From positions 636,490,352 through 636,554,351 of the forward strand of contig CM062816.1 in NCBI GenBank assembly GCA_031772625.1: DNA of 64,000 nt, given 5' to 3'. This stretch comes from Pinus tabuliformis (Eukaryota > Streptophyta > Pinopsida > Pinales > Pinaceae). Of the stretch, positions 31,948-45,410 are shown piece after piece (positions within the stretch are counted from its first letter, which is position 1; the number at the start of each line of letters is the position of its first letter). The position numbers were made by a program, and so were the translations under genes. The notes under the pieces were generated by a model that saw nothing but the letters and a program-made list of their open reading frames with translations, did not search any database and was not told the DNA's origin.

Positions 31948-34900
31948 CAGAAGCTCATGTAGAGCAAAGAAACTATAACTGACCAAAGATTCTTTCAAGT
32001 TCAACAAAATATGGAAGCGTGTGTTTTGAGATTCAAAATTCCAATCAGGAACGCCATTATACAATTCAAAATTTGGTAGAAATTAATAACAAATGGTATG
32101 GGGAATGGATAGCATATGATACACGACATGCCATGATACACATGCCGCTAGTTTCAATGGGCATCAATACAAACAATGAGATGGATGATCACATCATGCA
32201 TATCTCCATCACTATTAACCAGAAAGTGTTTCCTTGAAAATTAAATAGATGTCAAAGTATCGGTGCCCTGAGGTTTGTAGGAAGTGTATTAATGGATCTA
32301 TAGAATTGGAAATAGGCTTTTCCACTTGTGAAATAAGAGAGCTCCCACCACAATCAACAGCCACGACATATCTCCACCAGCAGAGTTCAAAACACTATCG
32401 GGCATACCTGCCAAGCTAGGTTCAAATCTCTGGGCTAGTTATCTAGGAACTTAGAGCGTATAAAACCTGCGAAATAGTAAAACCTAGAAAAGACGCAATA
32501 GGGTATATGGAGACGAAGTGGAAGACTCAAAAAATGAAAGATTCACAAGAATACGTGGATCATTCATGTAAGCTAAATAGCTTCCTTGTGGAGTAGAATG
32601 GTTCAGAAGAGGAACCAGAACTGAAGAGGACTGTAAGCTTAGAGATTGTCTCACATATTGATATGATTATATATACAAAAGGATTAGCGACCTAATATCA
32701 ATTTTTTCACATCATGTCATTTTCCGATTTTGGGGTGTCAAAGATCAATCTAAAATAGAGTGCAGGGAGAACAAGGACTTTAAATACCATCATTGCGAGT
32801 TAGAGTCTCCATGCTATGGATCTGGATTGTTTAATTTACGAGCGGGCATTGAGAAGAAGGATTTTAATGTTTGAGTCCCGAAATGAATGAAGGTTTGAAG
32901 GTTAACTTCAACTCGTCATGGATTAATAGACTCGTCATGGATTAACATAGTTGACTATTGGGCGTAAGTTCGACCTAGGTAGTAATGTAAATGCTTCCAT
33001 TTCATCTTCACTAATTAATGATTAAGGAACTAGTCATATTTTTTTAAGATAGTAGTCGTATTTTTTTATTGATAAGTAATTAACAGTTATAATTATAGAT
33101 TTATTTTGTTTACAATTATGATTTACTACATTTAAGGGATTAATCTCTAAATTAAAATATGTCAATGGAAAAATTATTAAATTTAGAAAGTTCTATAAAG
33201 GTTTTTATTTTAACTTTTTGTTATTAAGGGTTATAAAGTAATTAATTTTTTTAATTTTTGGAATAAGGTTTAGAATTTTAGCTTAATTATTGATGATTTT
33301 ATGTGGATGACTTTTCATGATATTCTAGAACATACTTTATAGTAGTTAGACATGAAAGGTTGACATTTATTTTAAAAGTAATTATTTCACAAAAGCCTGA
33401 ATTGAGTAATTATTCCATTTTAATAAAATAAATTAATTAATTAAATGTAGGTAAATATTAGTTATGGATTTTTGGGTATGTGGTATTACTAAGAGATAAT
33501 AATAGTCCATGTTATTGTAATAAGGTTTATTTATAAATTAAGCATTTCATAATAAACCAAGGTGAATATTGTTACAAATCAAAGATTGACATTTATTTTA
33601 AATGTAATGATACTCCTCTCTATGTTTTCAATTAAATGAATTTGCTTTAAAAAGTATCATTTGAGCATGAGTTATGGTTTCATGGACATGTGGCACTAGT
33701 AAGCCATGACATTTGGCGGTGATATTGTATCAAAGTCTTTTCAAAAATTAAGGAATACATGCTAAAGTGTTGGTCAATCACTGAATAATAATAATTTAAA
33801 ATTAAAATATTGTTTAGTTAATTTTCATCCATGTTTTTATTTTTGACAGTATGAAATGCATAATGAGAAAAATGTTTTAATGCTTATCAAAGTCTACCAA
33901 AGATATTTGCAAATGTGAAATACATTAAAAAAGGAAAGAAAGAGAACCAAGTGATTAAGTAAAAATAAAAATTATTAGATCTAAATAGCGAGGTAAAGAT
34001 TTCCAAATTACATTTTCTTATTTCCTATTGAAAAATAACATATGATTTTTTATTCTTAAAATAATTTTAACCCAACCTTAACTATGTTAGGGGTTAGCTT
34101 AATGGCTCAAGTTCCATAACCCAGCCTTAACTATCTTAGGGTTAGGTTAATTGCTAAGTTCCCATTGCTAAGTACCTCCCACATTTTGAGGTCACTTGGT
34201 CAATTCTCGCCAAAGCATATTACTTTAACAAAGAAAGCATTTAAAATCAAATTACATTAATAATTTTTAAAATATAAATTGTTAATAATATAAAATACTA
34301 ATTATAATTTTTATTAATAGAATACAAAAAATTGTAATTATTAATAATAATTAATAAAAGTGGAATTTGTGGAATAGATGTTTAGTCTCTTTTAATAGCT
34401 TATTCATGAGTTAGAGAGTTGTATAATAGGCTAAAACTTGGTGTGAGTGTTGAATTTAGGACATGCAAAACTAGGATTTCGATTCCAAGTATTGATGGTT
34501 AAATGCTTTATGTTAAAAGTCAGGTTCGACTTATTATAAAGAAAAATTAATAGTTTCGATGCAGTATAATCCCTGCATTTACTGTTATTTAATTAATTAA
34601 TGCAGTGCGAGCTCTATGTTTTGTAGTTATTTGAGAATGCTTCCTTTTCACAATAGTATCTGCAATATGTTGTTATGCTCACCACTCCACACACTTTGTC
34701 TACATAACCACACACCACACTATGCACAACAAAAGCCATCCATGATAGCTTCACCTACGCACACTTCCTTTGCACATGCACAATCCATACTTCACACAAC
34801 AAAAGCCACTTATGACATCTTCCTTCACAAAGACTTCCTCTGCACATTCACATTCTGCACTCTGGACAATGAAAGCCACCTCCACATAGCTTCACAGTGT

Positions 34901-35605
34901 CAATTTCAATTTTAGTGTCAAAGAACTCACTAATGAAATTCCCCTGCCCCCTCACTTAGATAAAGGACATGCTCTAGTGTCGTATATTGACACGCCATGG
35001 AGTTTAGTATTTCACAATGTTTTAGTAATGACCAAAAATTTCATTGAATAAAAGTAATAGATGAGGAAATGATTTTTGAGTCATTTTACCATATTGGGGT
35101 AATTTTCTTAATAATTTGATCAAAGTGCAATATTTAATTAATTGGTTTCACAAAAGTGTGTTTCATTTACTCTAGAGTATAGAGGAAGCTTCCTTTGCAC
35201 AATCAAAGCTTTCAATTAAAGCTCCACATAACACTAGAGCTCTTTGTCAAGTCACCTTTAGATCATTCCTTCACATTAGCAAGAGCCTTGATAATCCTCA
35301 CTTCAATGTGAGAGATGTGAAATCCAATCAACAACATTTAAAAGAGAATACTATAATATTATATTAATGGGTTGCGATATTAATATTTGTATCACCATAG
35401 CATATTAATTAATCTATAAAGAATCAATATGATAGTCCAATATTTATGTTTCTCTATTCATAATAGTTTCACCATTCAAGATATTTGTATATGTATATGT
35501 ATACATACATACATACATACATATATATAGATGTATATGAAGTAAGGGGATAAAAAACTACAATTCTAAGTGTAGAGGAAGTTCATGATGCGAGAGTAGG
35601 AAGAA
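31948..35605. other. AT-rich intergenic spacer
   Basis: No supportable gene. Long A/T tracts between 33000 and 34560. A Cys/His-rich frame at 34616-34915 is the translation of CACA-rich sequence. A (ATAC)n microsatellite lies at about 35500-35524. Confidence 0.6.
34076..34175. repeat. Two-copy tandem duplication, 49-bp unit
   Basis: CCTTAACTAT(G/C)TTAGGG ... TTAATGGCT/TTAATTGCT AAGTTCC repeats at 34076 and 34125, imperfectly. Confidence 0.65.
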
Positions 35606-36115
35606 GTGAAAAGAGATCACCATTCTCCACAATTCCACACTTGGTCTCTATATCCATCAAATGATCTGATAGTCGAGACGAGGGTGAATACCATCTTTAT
35701 TGACCCATCTTTATATCATTGGAAGCTTGAAAAGACCATCATATCCATAGATCTAGTAATAATTTATTCAAATGCCAAAGAATTAATTTGTGGAGTTACT
35801 ATGAATTTAACCACCCTGCATGAATCAAAGGATTTGGAATTTTGGAAACCTTTGTTTGGAGAACTAGATGGTATTTAGTACTTGTCTTTGGAGAAAATCC
35901 CATACATTGACAAAGAATCGACATTTGACATTATTCTGAATTCAAAATTGGAGGTCATTGATATATCTGTTGAATCCATATGCTTTCCATTTCAATATAT
36001 ATTGATTCCTTTGTTCAAAATTGAAGTTTTAAAAACCTCGATAAGGTTATTTTGCCCCCCAGATTATGGAAATCAACATCAGTCATCATGCCTTGCACAC
36101 ATAGGCATTGGAGTT
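35606..36115 (+). pseudogene. Unrecognised broken ORF cut by Copia-D
   Basis: About 170 codons in one frame, with a single TAG at 35876. The N-terminal part reads MKRDHHSPQFHTWSLYPSND; after the stop it continues SLEKIPYIDKESTFDIILNS. I do not recognise a family; residues are mixed hydrophobic and polar, not simple-sequence. The frame meets the Copia-D insertion at 36115. Beyond the far end of that element (50826) the same frame stops within five codons. It could be an old gene or element fragment, or chance. Confidence 0.3.
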
Positions 36116-36891
36116 TATTGGAAAATTACTCCCAACCACCATAATTATTAAACTAACAATAGCCATATTTGTGGTACACGAGTAATTCAAGAAAGTAGAT
36201 TTTTATTGCACATTGCAAATTTTGGTAGCAAGTTGAATGACAAGAACCCAAATGAAATTCTTAGCGGGAGTACAAACTTCGCATTCCTCGACACATTATA
36301 TAATTAAAACAAATGGTTATTTAATGTTTGTTTGCTAAAATGTATGGTATATACATCTATTCTGCAATGGATATATGTACTCCACAGCATCTGTAAGTTG
36401 AGAAAAATGTTCCTTTCATACAAGCGCCCATCCTCTGTTTTAATAATTTCAATTTTTCATGAACTAAAATATTAAAAAATGTATGTTTGAAAACACAAGT
36501 AAGTAGAAGTCATTTGTTAGTTGCATTTGTAAGTCTAGGAGGTTAAGGAGAAAAATCATGTATCAAATCTTGGTGGGCGCGTATAAATAACGAGTTACTG
36601 GTTTTTGTAGTGTGTTAATCTGCAACAGCTAGATTAGTGTAAATATCCCCAAGAACTCTTATTTTCATTGTGAAGGAGTTTTAGCCTCCATTTTTCATGT
36701 GAATGTATCTTTCATGTATTCGAAAACATAATCACAAGTATTTTATTTTGTTGTGCCCATCCACTGTGATTTTACTCTATTTTATTACCCATAAAATTTG
36801 ATCTTTTCACACTATTTAGTTGTGCAAGCAAATTGTGTGAGTTAATATTTGTGAATGTTATCCGAAATAGACCCCTATGCCTCATATTTCA
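36116..36891 (+). repeat. Copia-D 5' LTR (776 bp)
   Basis: Begins TATTGGAAAATTAC (TG changed to TA) and ends ATATTTCA. TATA box GTATAAATAA at 36581. It aligns with 41987-42052 plus 50101-50825. Confidence 0.9.
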
Positions 36892-36906
36892 TGTCGTATG
36901 AGAGAG
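36892..36906 (+). promoter_or_regulatory. Copia-D primer-binding site, decayed
   Basis: TGTCGTATGAGAGAG directly after the LTR. It contains TCGTATGAGAG, two changes from the TGGTATCAGAG of initiator tRNA-Met sites. Confidence 0.6.
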
Positions 36907-37029
36907 ATTTCAATAAGGATTAACAAAGTAGAGTTTTATCACAAGGAATTAACAAATGTTAGAGGTTGTTTTGAAGGAAGATTTTTGGAGCATATTTACG
37001 AGCATGGATAGTTTTTTTTACTGTCAGAA

Positions 37030-37444
37030 ATGGAAACATCAAGCAAAAGCTTTATTAATCCTCCAATACCTAAATTTAATGGGGACAATTATTACTATTA
37101 GGATATTGTAATGAAGGCTTCATTTTCTTCTCAAGATATTTTGGATTTGGTGGAGAATGGGTTCCAAGAAACAACACAAGCAACAACATACAATGCTTTG
37201 TCCCTACCAGAAAAGGATTTATTGAGGGAAAACATGAAGAAGGATTTAAATCCCTGATATACATTTTTCAATCAATTCATGAAAGTATTCTCCCAAGGAT
37301 TGCATCAACAAAATATTCCAAGCAAGCATGGGATGTCATCGAGACAACCTACCAATTCATGGCAAAAGTGAAGACAACAACACTACAAATGACAAGAAGA
37401 TATTTTGAGATAGTTTGTATGAAATAACCTGAGAATATAAGCTC
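37030..37444 (+). pseudogene. Copia-D gag, 5' part
   Basis: ATG at 37030. Reads INPPIPKFNGDNYYY, a stop, then DIVMKASFSSQDILDLVENG, homologous to Copia-A Gag. Several stops and frame changes follow. MTRRYFEIVCMK, stop, PENISS leads directly into the inserted LTR-like block at 37445. Confidence 0.85.
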
Positions 37445-38335
37445 TGTAGAAATTATGTTATATGTTAACCCAATAATGCAATATAAATCAAAGCAGAATA
37501 CTATAACCTACTTCTATTATCAATTTACGAAAGCTCAAAGATCAACCTGAATAATATAACCAAAAGGAGAAGAATCAATGGCACAATACACATGAAAATA
37601 CTTTGAGGAGAGCCTTAGCTAAAAACAACACACTATTGTATTATCATACATGGTGAAAATACATAGGAATTATACAAAGCCTTAGCTCTGACAGCTAGCT
37701 AGCTCTCAGTGCAATCCTCACAGATGCTCACAGGGAATCTTGGCTTCTATCCAACCTTCCTCTCTGCCCTCCAAGCTCCTATTTCCTTGCATTGTTCCTT
37801 ATGGATGATTAGCCTTTTACCAAGTGGAAAAATCTCCTTCAAAATTGTGCAATCCTCAAGGATAAATCCTTGACTGCATGCATGAGGTTTCTTCGAGAAA
37901 AAACATGCAAATGATAATACACTATCCTTGAACTTTAATCTCAACCGGATCTTTCTAAAAATAGACATGCATGAGCTTATGATGAGGGAATCTTCAGTTA
38001 ACTGGAGTAACACTAGTTGAGTGCATTAATGCATCAACTAACTGTTAACTCACTATTAGTTCCTCAAACAGTTTGGAAGTAATTTAACTGGACCTAGCTC
38101 AGTAAACTGAGTTAACTAATTACAACTCAAATATAACTCAATTTTATCTCGTTAATTTAAGGGATAATTCATGCATGACTTCAGAAATACTTCTAACTTG
38201 AATTTCTCCAACTAATTAATTTAAAATAAATTAATTAATTATTTCCAAGTAGTTTTTAAGACTAAATTCGACTTTAATTCACAATTTAATTCAAGGACAA
38301 ATTAAATTCAAATATTTTATTGCCATATTTCAACA
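37445..38335. mobile_element. Probable solo LTR in Copia-D gag (891 bp)
   Basis: By comparison with Copia-A Gag, this block interrupts the sequence between ISS and FFTQVI. It begins TGTAGAAATTATG and ends CATATTTCAACA, so it has TG...CA ends with matching inverted termini. The flanks AGCTC and GACTC are only a rough duplication. No gag-pol, primer site or purine tract is inside. That fits a solo LTR left by recombination, though a non-LTR insertion cannot be excluded. Confidence 0.5.
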
Positions 38336-38340
38336 GACTC

Positions 38341-38720
38341 ATTTTTTCACACAAGTAATTTGAATGGTTACTCAAATCACGTCTCATGGCGAGGCACTTC
38401 AAGAAATGAGAATAGTTGAGGAAATTTTGAGAAGTATGCAAGCACGATTTGATTCTATTCTTTTGGCTATAGCATAGACAAAGGATCTCTCACAATTTTT
38501 AGTAGATGAAATTCATGCATCAATAACTTCTTATCAATATAGATTGAATAGAGCAACAAACTCCTCGTTGGATCATGCATTCAAGACATAAGTTTCAATT
38601 GTTCAAGGTAGAGGCAGAGGAAAATCAAATTCTAGAGGAAGAGGTATAATCCGACACAGAGGTGGAAGAGGAAGCCCTTGAAGCTCAAGTGGAAGGGGTG
38701 AAAATTAAAAGTCATGTAAA
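38341..38720 (+). pseudogene. Copia-D gag, 3' part
   Basis: Resumes FFTQVI, stop, MVTQITSHGEALQEMRIVEE, then DLSQFLVDEIHASI, LDHAFKT and an RG-rich tail (QGRGRGKSNSRGRG). The RNA-binding zinc knuckle follows in decayed form near 38790-38830 (HYANECRNKKH). Stops are scattered. Confidence 0.85.
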
Positions 38721-38879
38721 TATCCAAACCATAATCAAGAACAAGGTCAAAGGTATGATAAATCGCAAGTTCAATATGATTATTGTAAAATGTATGGCCA
38801 TTATGCAAATGAATGTAGAAACAAGAAACATGATATAAGCGACAAACCAAATGGAAAATTTCACAACGGAAAATCATAA

Positions 38880-39935
38880 CCAAGATACAATTTTTATCGT
38901 GTAAGGTAGTGCAAGAAGAACCAAAGAGATGTATGGTTTCTAGATTGAGGATGTAGCAATCACATGACACGAAACATCGAAATGTTTTCCAATCTAGATG
39001 AATGTGTGAAATTTAAAGTAACATTAAGGACTGATGGCAAAGTATCTACCATGGGAAAAGGAAGAATCAATATTATAACAAAGAATGGGGAGAAGAAGTA
39101 CATTCCATATGTTTCTTTTTTCCCTAGTTTGAAGCATAACCTCATAAGAATTAGAGAGATCATGAGAAATGGTTCCAATTTATTTTTCAAAAATGGAGAG
39201 TGCACAATTTTGGATAAGTTCATAAGAAAACAATTGATTGAAAAAGTTCAACTCACAAAAAATATAAGGTTTCCTCTCAAGATAAAACCAAATTTCAAGG
39301 AAGAAGGTGTGCAAGCACAACTATTAATGAATTCACAAGAGGATGAAAGAAAATTTGTAGTTCTCAAACAAATAAAATTTCAAGCAAAGGATAAAGATGA
39401 AAATTGGTTATGGCATTTCAAATTTGGACATTTTAATTTTGGAGGTTTCAATTTGTTGTGTGGGAAAGGCACAGTGAAGGTATTTCCACCCGTAGAAAAT
39501 CCAGAAATCCTATGTGAAGGATGAATCGTTTGAAAACAACATAGAGAGACATTTCTAGCAGGAAATTCAGTAGGGAAAAAAGACCTTTGGAGATTGTACA
39601 TTCAAATTTATGTGGATCAACTGCTGTTATTTCTTGACTTCCATAAATGACTACAAAAGCAGCACATGGGTCTACTTCATAAAACAGAAAAGTGAAGTAT
39701 TTGAGTGCTTCTACCAATACAAATATCTTGTTGAGAATCAAAGTGGACAGTACATCAAATTTTTGAGGACTCATAGAGGTAGAGAATAGATCTCAAATGA
39801 ATTAGTTAACTTTTGTAGGGATCGTGGAATTCCCAAGAAATTTAAAATAATGTATACATGTCAACAAAATGGTGTTGGAGAAAGGAAAAATAGGATCATT
39901 ATGGAAATCAAAAGGAGCATGTTGAAGGAATAAGT
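38880..39935 (+). pseudogene. Copia-D protease and integrase, decayed
   Basis: Protease VWFLD, stop, GCSNHMTRN (the Ser of DSG is replaced by a stop). A 186-codon open stretch (38964-39524) follows, ending in the pre-integrase finger (DENWLWHFKFGHFNF, LCEG). In the core the second catalytic Asp reads His (LRTHRG), and NGVGERKNRIIMEIKRSML carries the Glu. After SMLKE a stop and an apparent deletion remove most of the integrase C-terminus before KCIVVGYNDEAS. Confidence 0.88.
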
Positions 39936-41230
39936 TGGAAATCGAGGGGGAGAAATGCATAGTTGTTGGATATAATGATGAAGCCAGTGTATACAAGCTC
40001 TACAATCCATTAACCAAGAAGGTCATAATTGGCATAGATGTGCAGTTTATAGAAGAGGAAGGATTGCATGGAAGTTTGGAGAAGACAATCAATGTGAAAA
40101 CATGTATACCATAGGAAGACAAAGAGGAATTGTCTGCAACAAGTAATTCATCAATTGTGACTCTACGTACTCCTATTCAAGCTCAAAAATGTAGTCAACA
40201 TGTCACACTGTCAACAAATAATAGGACAATGTTTCACAATGAAGGAAATAATAATCCAAGTACACTACAAAGACTCGTAGCGTCATCTAATTCAAGTGCA
40301 ACATCAAGTGACATGTCAGTTCCATCTTCCACTAGCATAAGAAGACAAAAATTCATAGATTTAAGTGAAATTTATGAGCAAAATGAAGTCTATAGTAGCA
40401 TAGGTATAACTTCCTTATTCACATTATTTTTTCATCTACATGGCCCAATACATTTTGAGGATTCAGTTAAAGAAGAAAAATGGGTAGCAACAATGGATGA
40501 AGAAATACGAGCAGTAGAAAATAATGACACATGGGAGTTAGTGTACCTTTTGTAAGAAAAACAAGTCATTGGAGTGAAGTGGACCTATAAGACCAAGAAC
40601 AATGTTGAAGGAAAGATTGAAAGGCATAATGTAAGGTTAGTTGTCAAAGGATACAAGAAGCATCATGGAAGAGATTGTGCATAGATATTTAGGCCAGTTG
40701 CGTGGATTGACATAGTCCTCACAATGTTGTTAATTGTCATGAAACACAAATGGAAAGTGTATCAAATGGACATGAAATCAACGTTCTTGAATGGGGTGCT
40801 GAAAGAGGAAGTATATGTTGTGCAACCACCTAGTTATGAGGTAGAAGGCCAAGAAGTCAAGGTGTATGGTTTGAAGAAATGTCTTTATGGGTAGAAGAAA
40901 TAACTGTTTTCATGATATAGTAGAATATATGCTTACTCGATTGAGAATGGATTTCACAAATGTGATGACAAGACTACTCTCTACATCAAAGAAAGTGGCA
41001 GTAATATTCTTATTGTTGTTTCATATGTAGATGATTTTATTTTTACACTGAGTAATGATCCCTTCGTTGTTGATTTCAAGCAAGTCATGAAAAGTGAGTT
41101 TGAAATGACAAACATGGAGTTGTTAAGGTATTTTTTGGGCATAGAAGTGACTAAAATAGAATATTGTGCTTTTATGCCTCATGTAGAGTATGTAGGAGAC
41201 ATTTTGGAGAGGTTTAATATGAAAAAAAAA
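39936..41230 (+). pseudogene. Copia-D linker and reverse transcriptase
   Basis: Linker VIIGIDVQFIEEEGLHGS and a Ser/Asn-rich part, then RT: HFEDSVKEEKWVATMDEEI, VIGVKWTYKTKNNVEGKIER, VYQMDMKSTFLNGVLKEEVY, and the catalytic box VSYVDDFIFTL with both Asp intact, then MELLRYFLGIEV. Stops at 40553 and around 40885-40920. A run of nine A at about 41222 marks a frameshift. Confidence 0.9.
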
Positions 41231-41935
41231 TTCCTTCACCAACTCCAAATTTCATGGGATTAAAATTGAGAAAAGAAGATTACAACAACAATGTCCATAT
41301 AACGTTATAAAAATGTATGGTTGGCAACTTAATGTATTTGAAAACAACTAGGCCTACTATAATGTATGAAGTAAGATATGTGTCAATTTTCATGGAGACA
41401 TGAAAGGAGACACATTTGCAGGACGCCAAAAGGATATTAATATATGTCAATGGGATAAAGGAGTATGGTATTTCTTACAACACAACAAATGATTTTAGGT
41501 TGGTTGGTTACACTGAGAATGACTACGAAAGAATTGTTCATGATAGAAAGAGCACATTAGGATAAGTTTTTCATATTGGTTTGGTAGCCATATCACGGGC
41601 CTGCAAGAAGTAGCTAAAAGTGTTAGTTTCAAAAATAGAAGATGAATATGTTGCAACACACTAACAACGTGTCAAGGAGTTTTGAGGAGAATAATATTGA
41701 CGAATTTCTGGTAGGAACAAGAAGAGACGACAACTATTTACTATGGTCCAACTCTCCACAATTACACTATCAAAGAATTATGTTTTTCACAGGAGGAGAA
41801 AGAACATTAACGCTAAAATTCATTTTATTAGAGAATTTATTAGCAATCATGAGATTGTGTTGCAGCACTACAATTGACAAGAACTATTTCTAGACATCTT
41901 CACAAATCCACTTGCACATGAATTTTTTTTCCATC
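41231..41935 (+). pseudogene. Copia-D RNase H, decayed
   Basis: Recognisable blocks across several frames: LVGYTENDYERIVHDRKSTLG, a stop, then VSKIEDEYVATH, corresponding to TDSDWAG...STLG and STAEAEY of copia RNase H. The 83-codon frame at 41642 partly overlaps it out of register and is not itself a gene. Confidence 0.75.
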
Positions 41936-41977
41936 TGAGAGACTATTTGGGAATTGTTAATGGTGGTAGTTGTGTTT

Positions 41978-41986
41978 AAGGGGGAG
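41978..41986 (+). promoter_or_regulatory. Copia-D polypurine tract
   Basis: AAGGGGGAG immediately before the 3' LTR start TGTTGG. Confidence 0.88.
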
Positions 41987-42052
41987 TGTTGGAAAATTAC
42001 TCCCAACCATCACAATTATCAAACTAACAACAACCATACTTATGATACACAA

Positions 42053-42802
42053 TGTAACATACCTTCATGATACAATAATAACAACCACATACTATGCCCT
42101 AACTTCTAATATTATTTCACCAAATTCATGTTCAACAATTGTGATAAACAAGGATATCACACACAATTATATTCATATGTTAAAACAATCAAAAACATAA
42201 AGAGTAAGGACCCAAAACATACAAAACATTTTATGCAATTGAATCAAACTAGATTAAGTGAAAGAGTGTCACTTGGAAAATCGAGCACCACAACCCGACA
42301 TAGAACTGACTTCCTTGATTTCAACTCTGAGCTGAGAGTTCTTGCCCCTTGATCAACAATCTCTTGTTTATCTCTTCAATGGGTATTTAATTCCTTCTTT
42401 CATGATATGGTTTCCTCTTGTAGTGTCCCGCTTTTGTGGCTATTTTCATCTACTTGCCAAGGATTTTTCGATAAAAGCTCATCTTTCACTCCCATGAGGC
42501 TTTTATGTTTTTCTTAAACTTAGCATCTTTATCCGGATGAACAAATTAATGGATACTTATCTTCCATCCATTAATCTTATCTAGAATTCTAATCATGAAA
42601 TAATTATCCATTACCGTTCACCAATGGGATTTGATTTGGCATGAATCTCATCTCTAGATGTCTCGTTTTCCAAGCATTTAAATTCCCTTTAATTATTTTA
42701 TAATAAAGTATTTACTCCCATTTTTACCCTCCTAGGCCTATCTTTTCTACTAGAACTCAATCTAGCTTTAGTCTATCCCGATATCTATGAAAGGGTGTTA
42801 CT
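42053..42802 (-). repeat. LARD-E 3' LTR (750 bp)
   Basis: Shares CACATACTATGCC, AACTTCTAATATTATTTCAC and GAAAGAGTGTCACTTGGAAA with the right-hand LTR. The terminal CA is changed to CT. Confidence 0.8.
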
Positions 42803-42816
42803 TACTCCACCCCTTA
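42803..42816 (-). promoter_or_regulatory. LARD-E polypurine tract
   Basis: The minus strand reads TAAGGGGTGGAGTA beside the LTR. Confidence 0.65.
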
Positions 42817-45410
42817 AATTCATAGTCTCGTCAGTGTATTTTCTAGTCATTTCTCGATCTTACAATTTATTTTTTTTTCTCAGGTAGTCGTATATGATAT
42901 TATAGGTTCCCATGGTAGTGCCACCTGAATCAAATTTTCGGAGATATAGGTTACAAAGGGGTTCTACCAGTAAATCTCCTTCAATTTCTACCTCTAACAT
43001 TTTTTGCAATAAATTTATGAGGGATTTATAATGCCTTCTTCTAAATTATAGTTTACAACAATTAATACCATAATTTAATATACCAATACTACTATTTGAG
43101 TAACTATGGGTTTAATTTTTACTTCCATTTACCTATGATTCCTCATTTTGTATTTACATATAGAGAGAATTTCTTATTGTTCCAATGCATTTTTATTTTT
43201 GTTAAGAACTTGCTTTGTGAAATCTCCCTACATTAGCCACATTATCCACATTTTTTCGAACAATGTTAGTACTATTAACATAACACCAAGTCAATGCTGA
43301 CAATTCCCTTAATTATTTATTCAAAACTACATTTCGGCAAGCCCAATCAAACCAGGATTGATTTATCAAATAGAGAATTAATGAACCTATTAAACTTCAA
43401 AAACTAGAGGATAACTTAAGAAATTCATACCAAAGTATTTAAGTTCTTCCATTTAGCTAATCCTCGTTATATATCTTGTGTTTGCAGGAAAATTCAACAC
43501 AGCAAGAGAAAAATGATAACATAGAGGTAATCACACACAACATTAGAATACCCTTAGATTAGATTTTTGAGATTGAATTTGTCACAAGACAAGGTATTAA
43601 TTACACAAGAAACATGACCTTCGTCCTAATCATAAAGGAAGCCATTCTCACTCATAGTTAATCTAGTATGTATTTCAGGGTTATATCTGAAGCTTGATGA
43701 AAACCTTAGTCCTATCCTTACCCGAGAAATTACTTGATTGCTAATCAAAATTACCTCATCCATAGTCGAGTTATGAAATATGATTTCATCCCCTTGCAAT
43801 GGTTTCTTTTCATGAATTCATGTTTTCTCTTTCTAACACTACTGCACTGCCTAGTGAGGCAATGAACAAATCAAACAATGAGTATATATGTACATACATC
43901 TCCAATACATGAATCATAAGTGAAGGTTACAATGTTCCCAACTACATACCCATTTAATTTTCATGGCACTATACATAATAGGGTGTGAACATAGGTCATT
44001 AACATGTTGACACCGCACCTTAAGCACCAGATCATGACTTCGTAGAATATAATTCATTTCCTGGAAACAAAATAAATTATCAAATTCCTTAAAATAAATT
44101 CCAGAGTAATTTATGCAACAACTGTTATGTTGCCCTATTCAAAACCAGACAGCATTATTAATGTAATGTGACATGTAAAGTTTTCCAATATTTCTTGGTA
44201 GGAAATAATGGTACAAAATATGCATCCCAGATTGTATGATTGTGAATTAATTTGAATAGATTGCTAGATATCATTCTATCGAAAATAATTATCCCTGTGC
44301 ACAACAATCTCAATAATGAGTACCACCTAACTCCTTTTTTTTTGTCAAGAGTCCCTTTAAAATTAGGGCTAAGTTATTATGGTATCTATAATTTATAGAG
44401 GAAAAAAGTGCAAAGTTGTTTATGTTTTAACCCAAAGGAACTATAGAAAGTTTAATTCACGTGGAGGGCTAATGTTGACATAATAATAAGATATGAGTTG
44501 CGAAAATATTACAAGGGTCAAAAACTCCCTTGTAAATTTAATTGAAAATATTCACCTTAGTGATTCTCTCTAATTTTCATGCTCTTTGAAAATATATGGC
44601 ACCATATTTAAGGAATATAAAATCAATATTGGGCAAAGATAGTCTTAATTGACTAATCCATCCTAATGAGATTACCAAAGTAGAGGCTACATTGCAAGAT
44701 GAAATATTAAAAAGGTAGATGAAGACAAGAAACAAGACCAACGAAGACGAGATGATGACCTATCACTTTGTTATCTAAAATATAGGAAAATCTTTCTTCC
44801 CTTATTTATTGTGCATATCATTCCCTCCCTTATGTTATCATAATTATATTCCAAAGTATATATATATATCTTCGTTTCCTGTGTTTAGAACTTATATTTA
44901 TATTGTTCGACACGATATGTGATGACTGCATAAATTTTTTCTAACCTAAGCATCATGACTGCGATCAGTTACAGATGTGACTTGACGTCAACACACAAGT
45001 TCAGATATATTAAAACGCAAATGTATAATTCGTGGCCCTCCAACATCCGCAAGAGGTCGCAAGCAAATGGGTTACTTGTGTTAAGAAATTTAATAACTCC
45101 CCACGACAGCCTGATTAGTAGTCAATAAAATTGACTTGACCATAACATATTCCATTCACCTGCACTATGGTGCATCATGAATCCATTCGCTTCCATTGAT
45201 GCATCAGTTTTTGAGATAGAATCCCCGTGAAGGTGCTAAGAGTAAAAACTCCTTTCGACAACGCCAAGAATATAGTCTCCTTGAAACAACGGTAAGAAGG
45301 AAAAAAACCTTTCTTGAAATAACTAGTGGCTCGTTTATAAAGTTAGACTATTTCCATTCCTTGGAGTTACAATTCTTTAGATTCCCTTTATGACATTATT
45401 TTATTGTCAA
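42817..45410. other. LARD-E interior, non-coding part
   Basis: AT-rich with no ORF above noise and no family motif seen. Confidence 0.5.

Noticed and set aside
34092..34520. A-box-like TTAGCTTAATGG and a later B-box-like GGATTTCGATTCC, suggesting a tRNA or SINE
   Set aside because: The boxes are about 390 bases apart, imperfect, and there is no tRNA fold or SINE tail.
34616..34915. 99-codon ORF rich in His/Thr/Cys
   Set aside because: Comes from CACA-rich low-complexity DNA; no family features.
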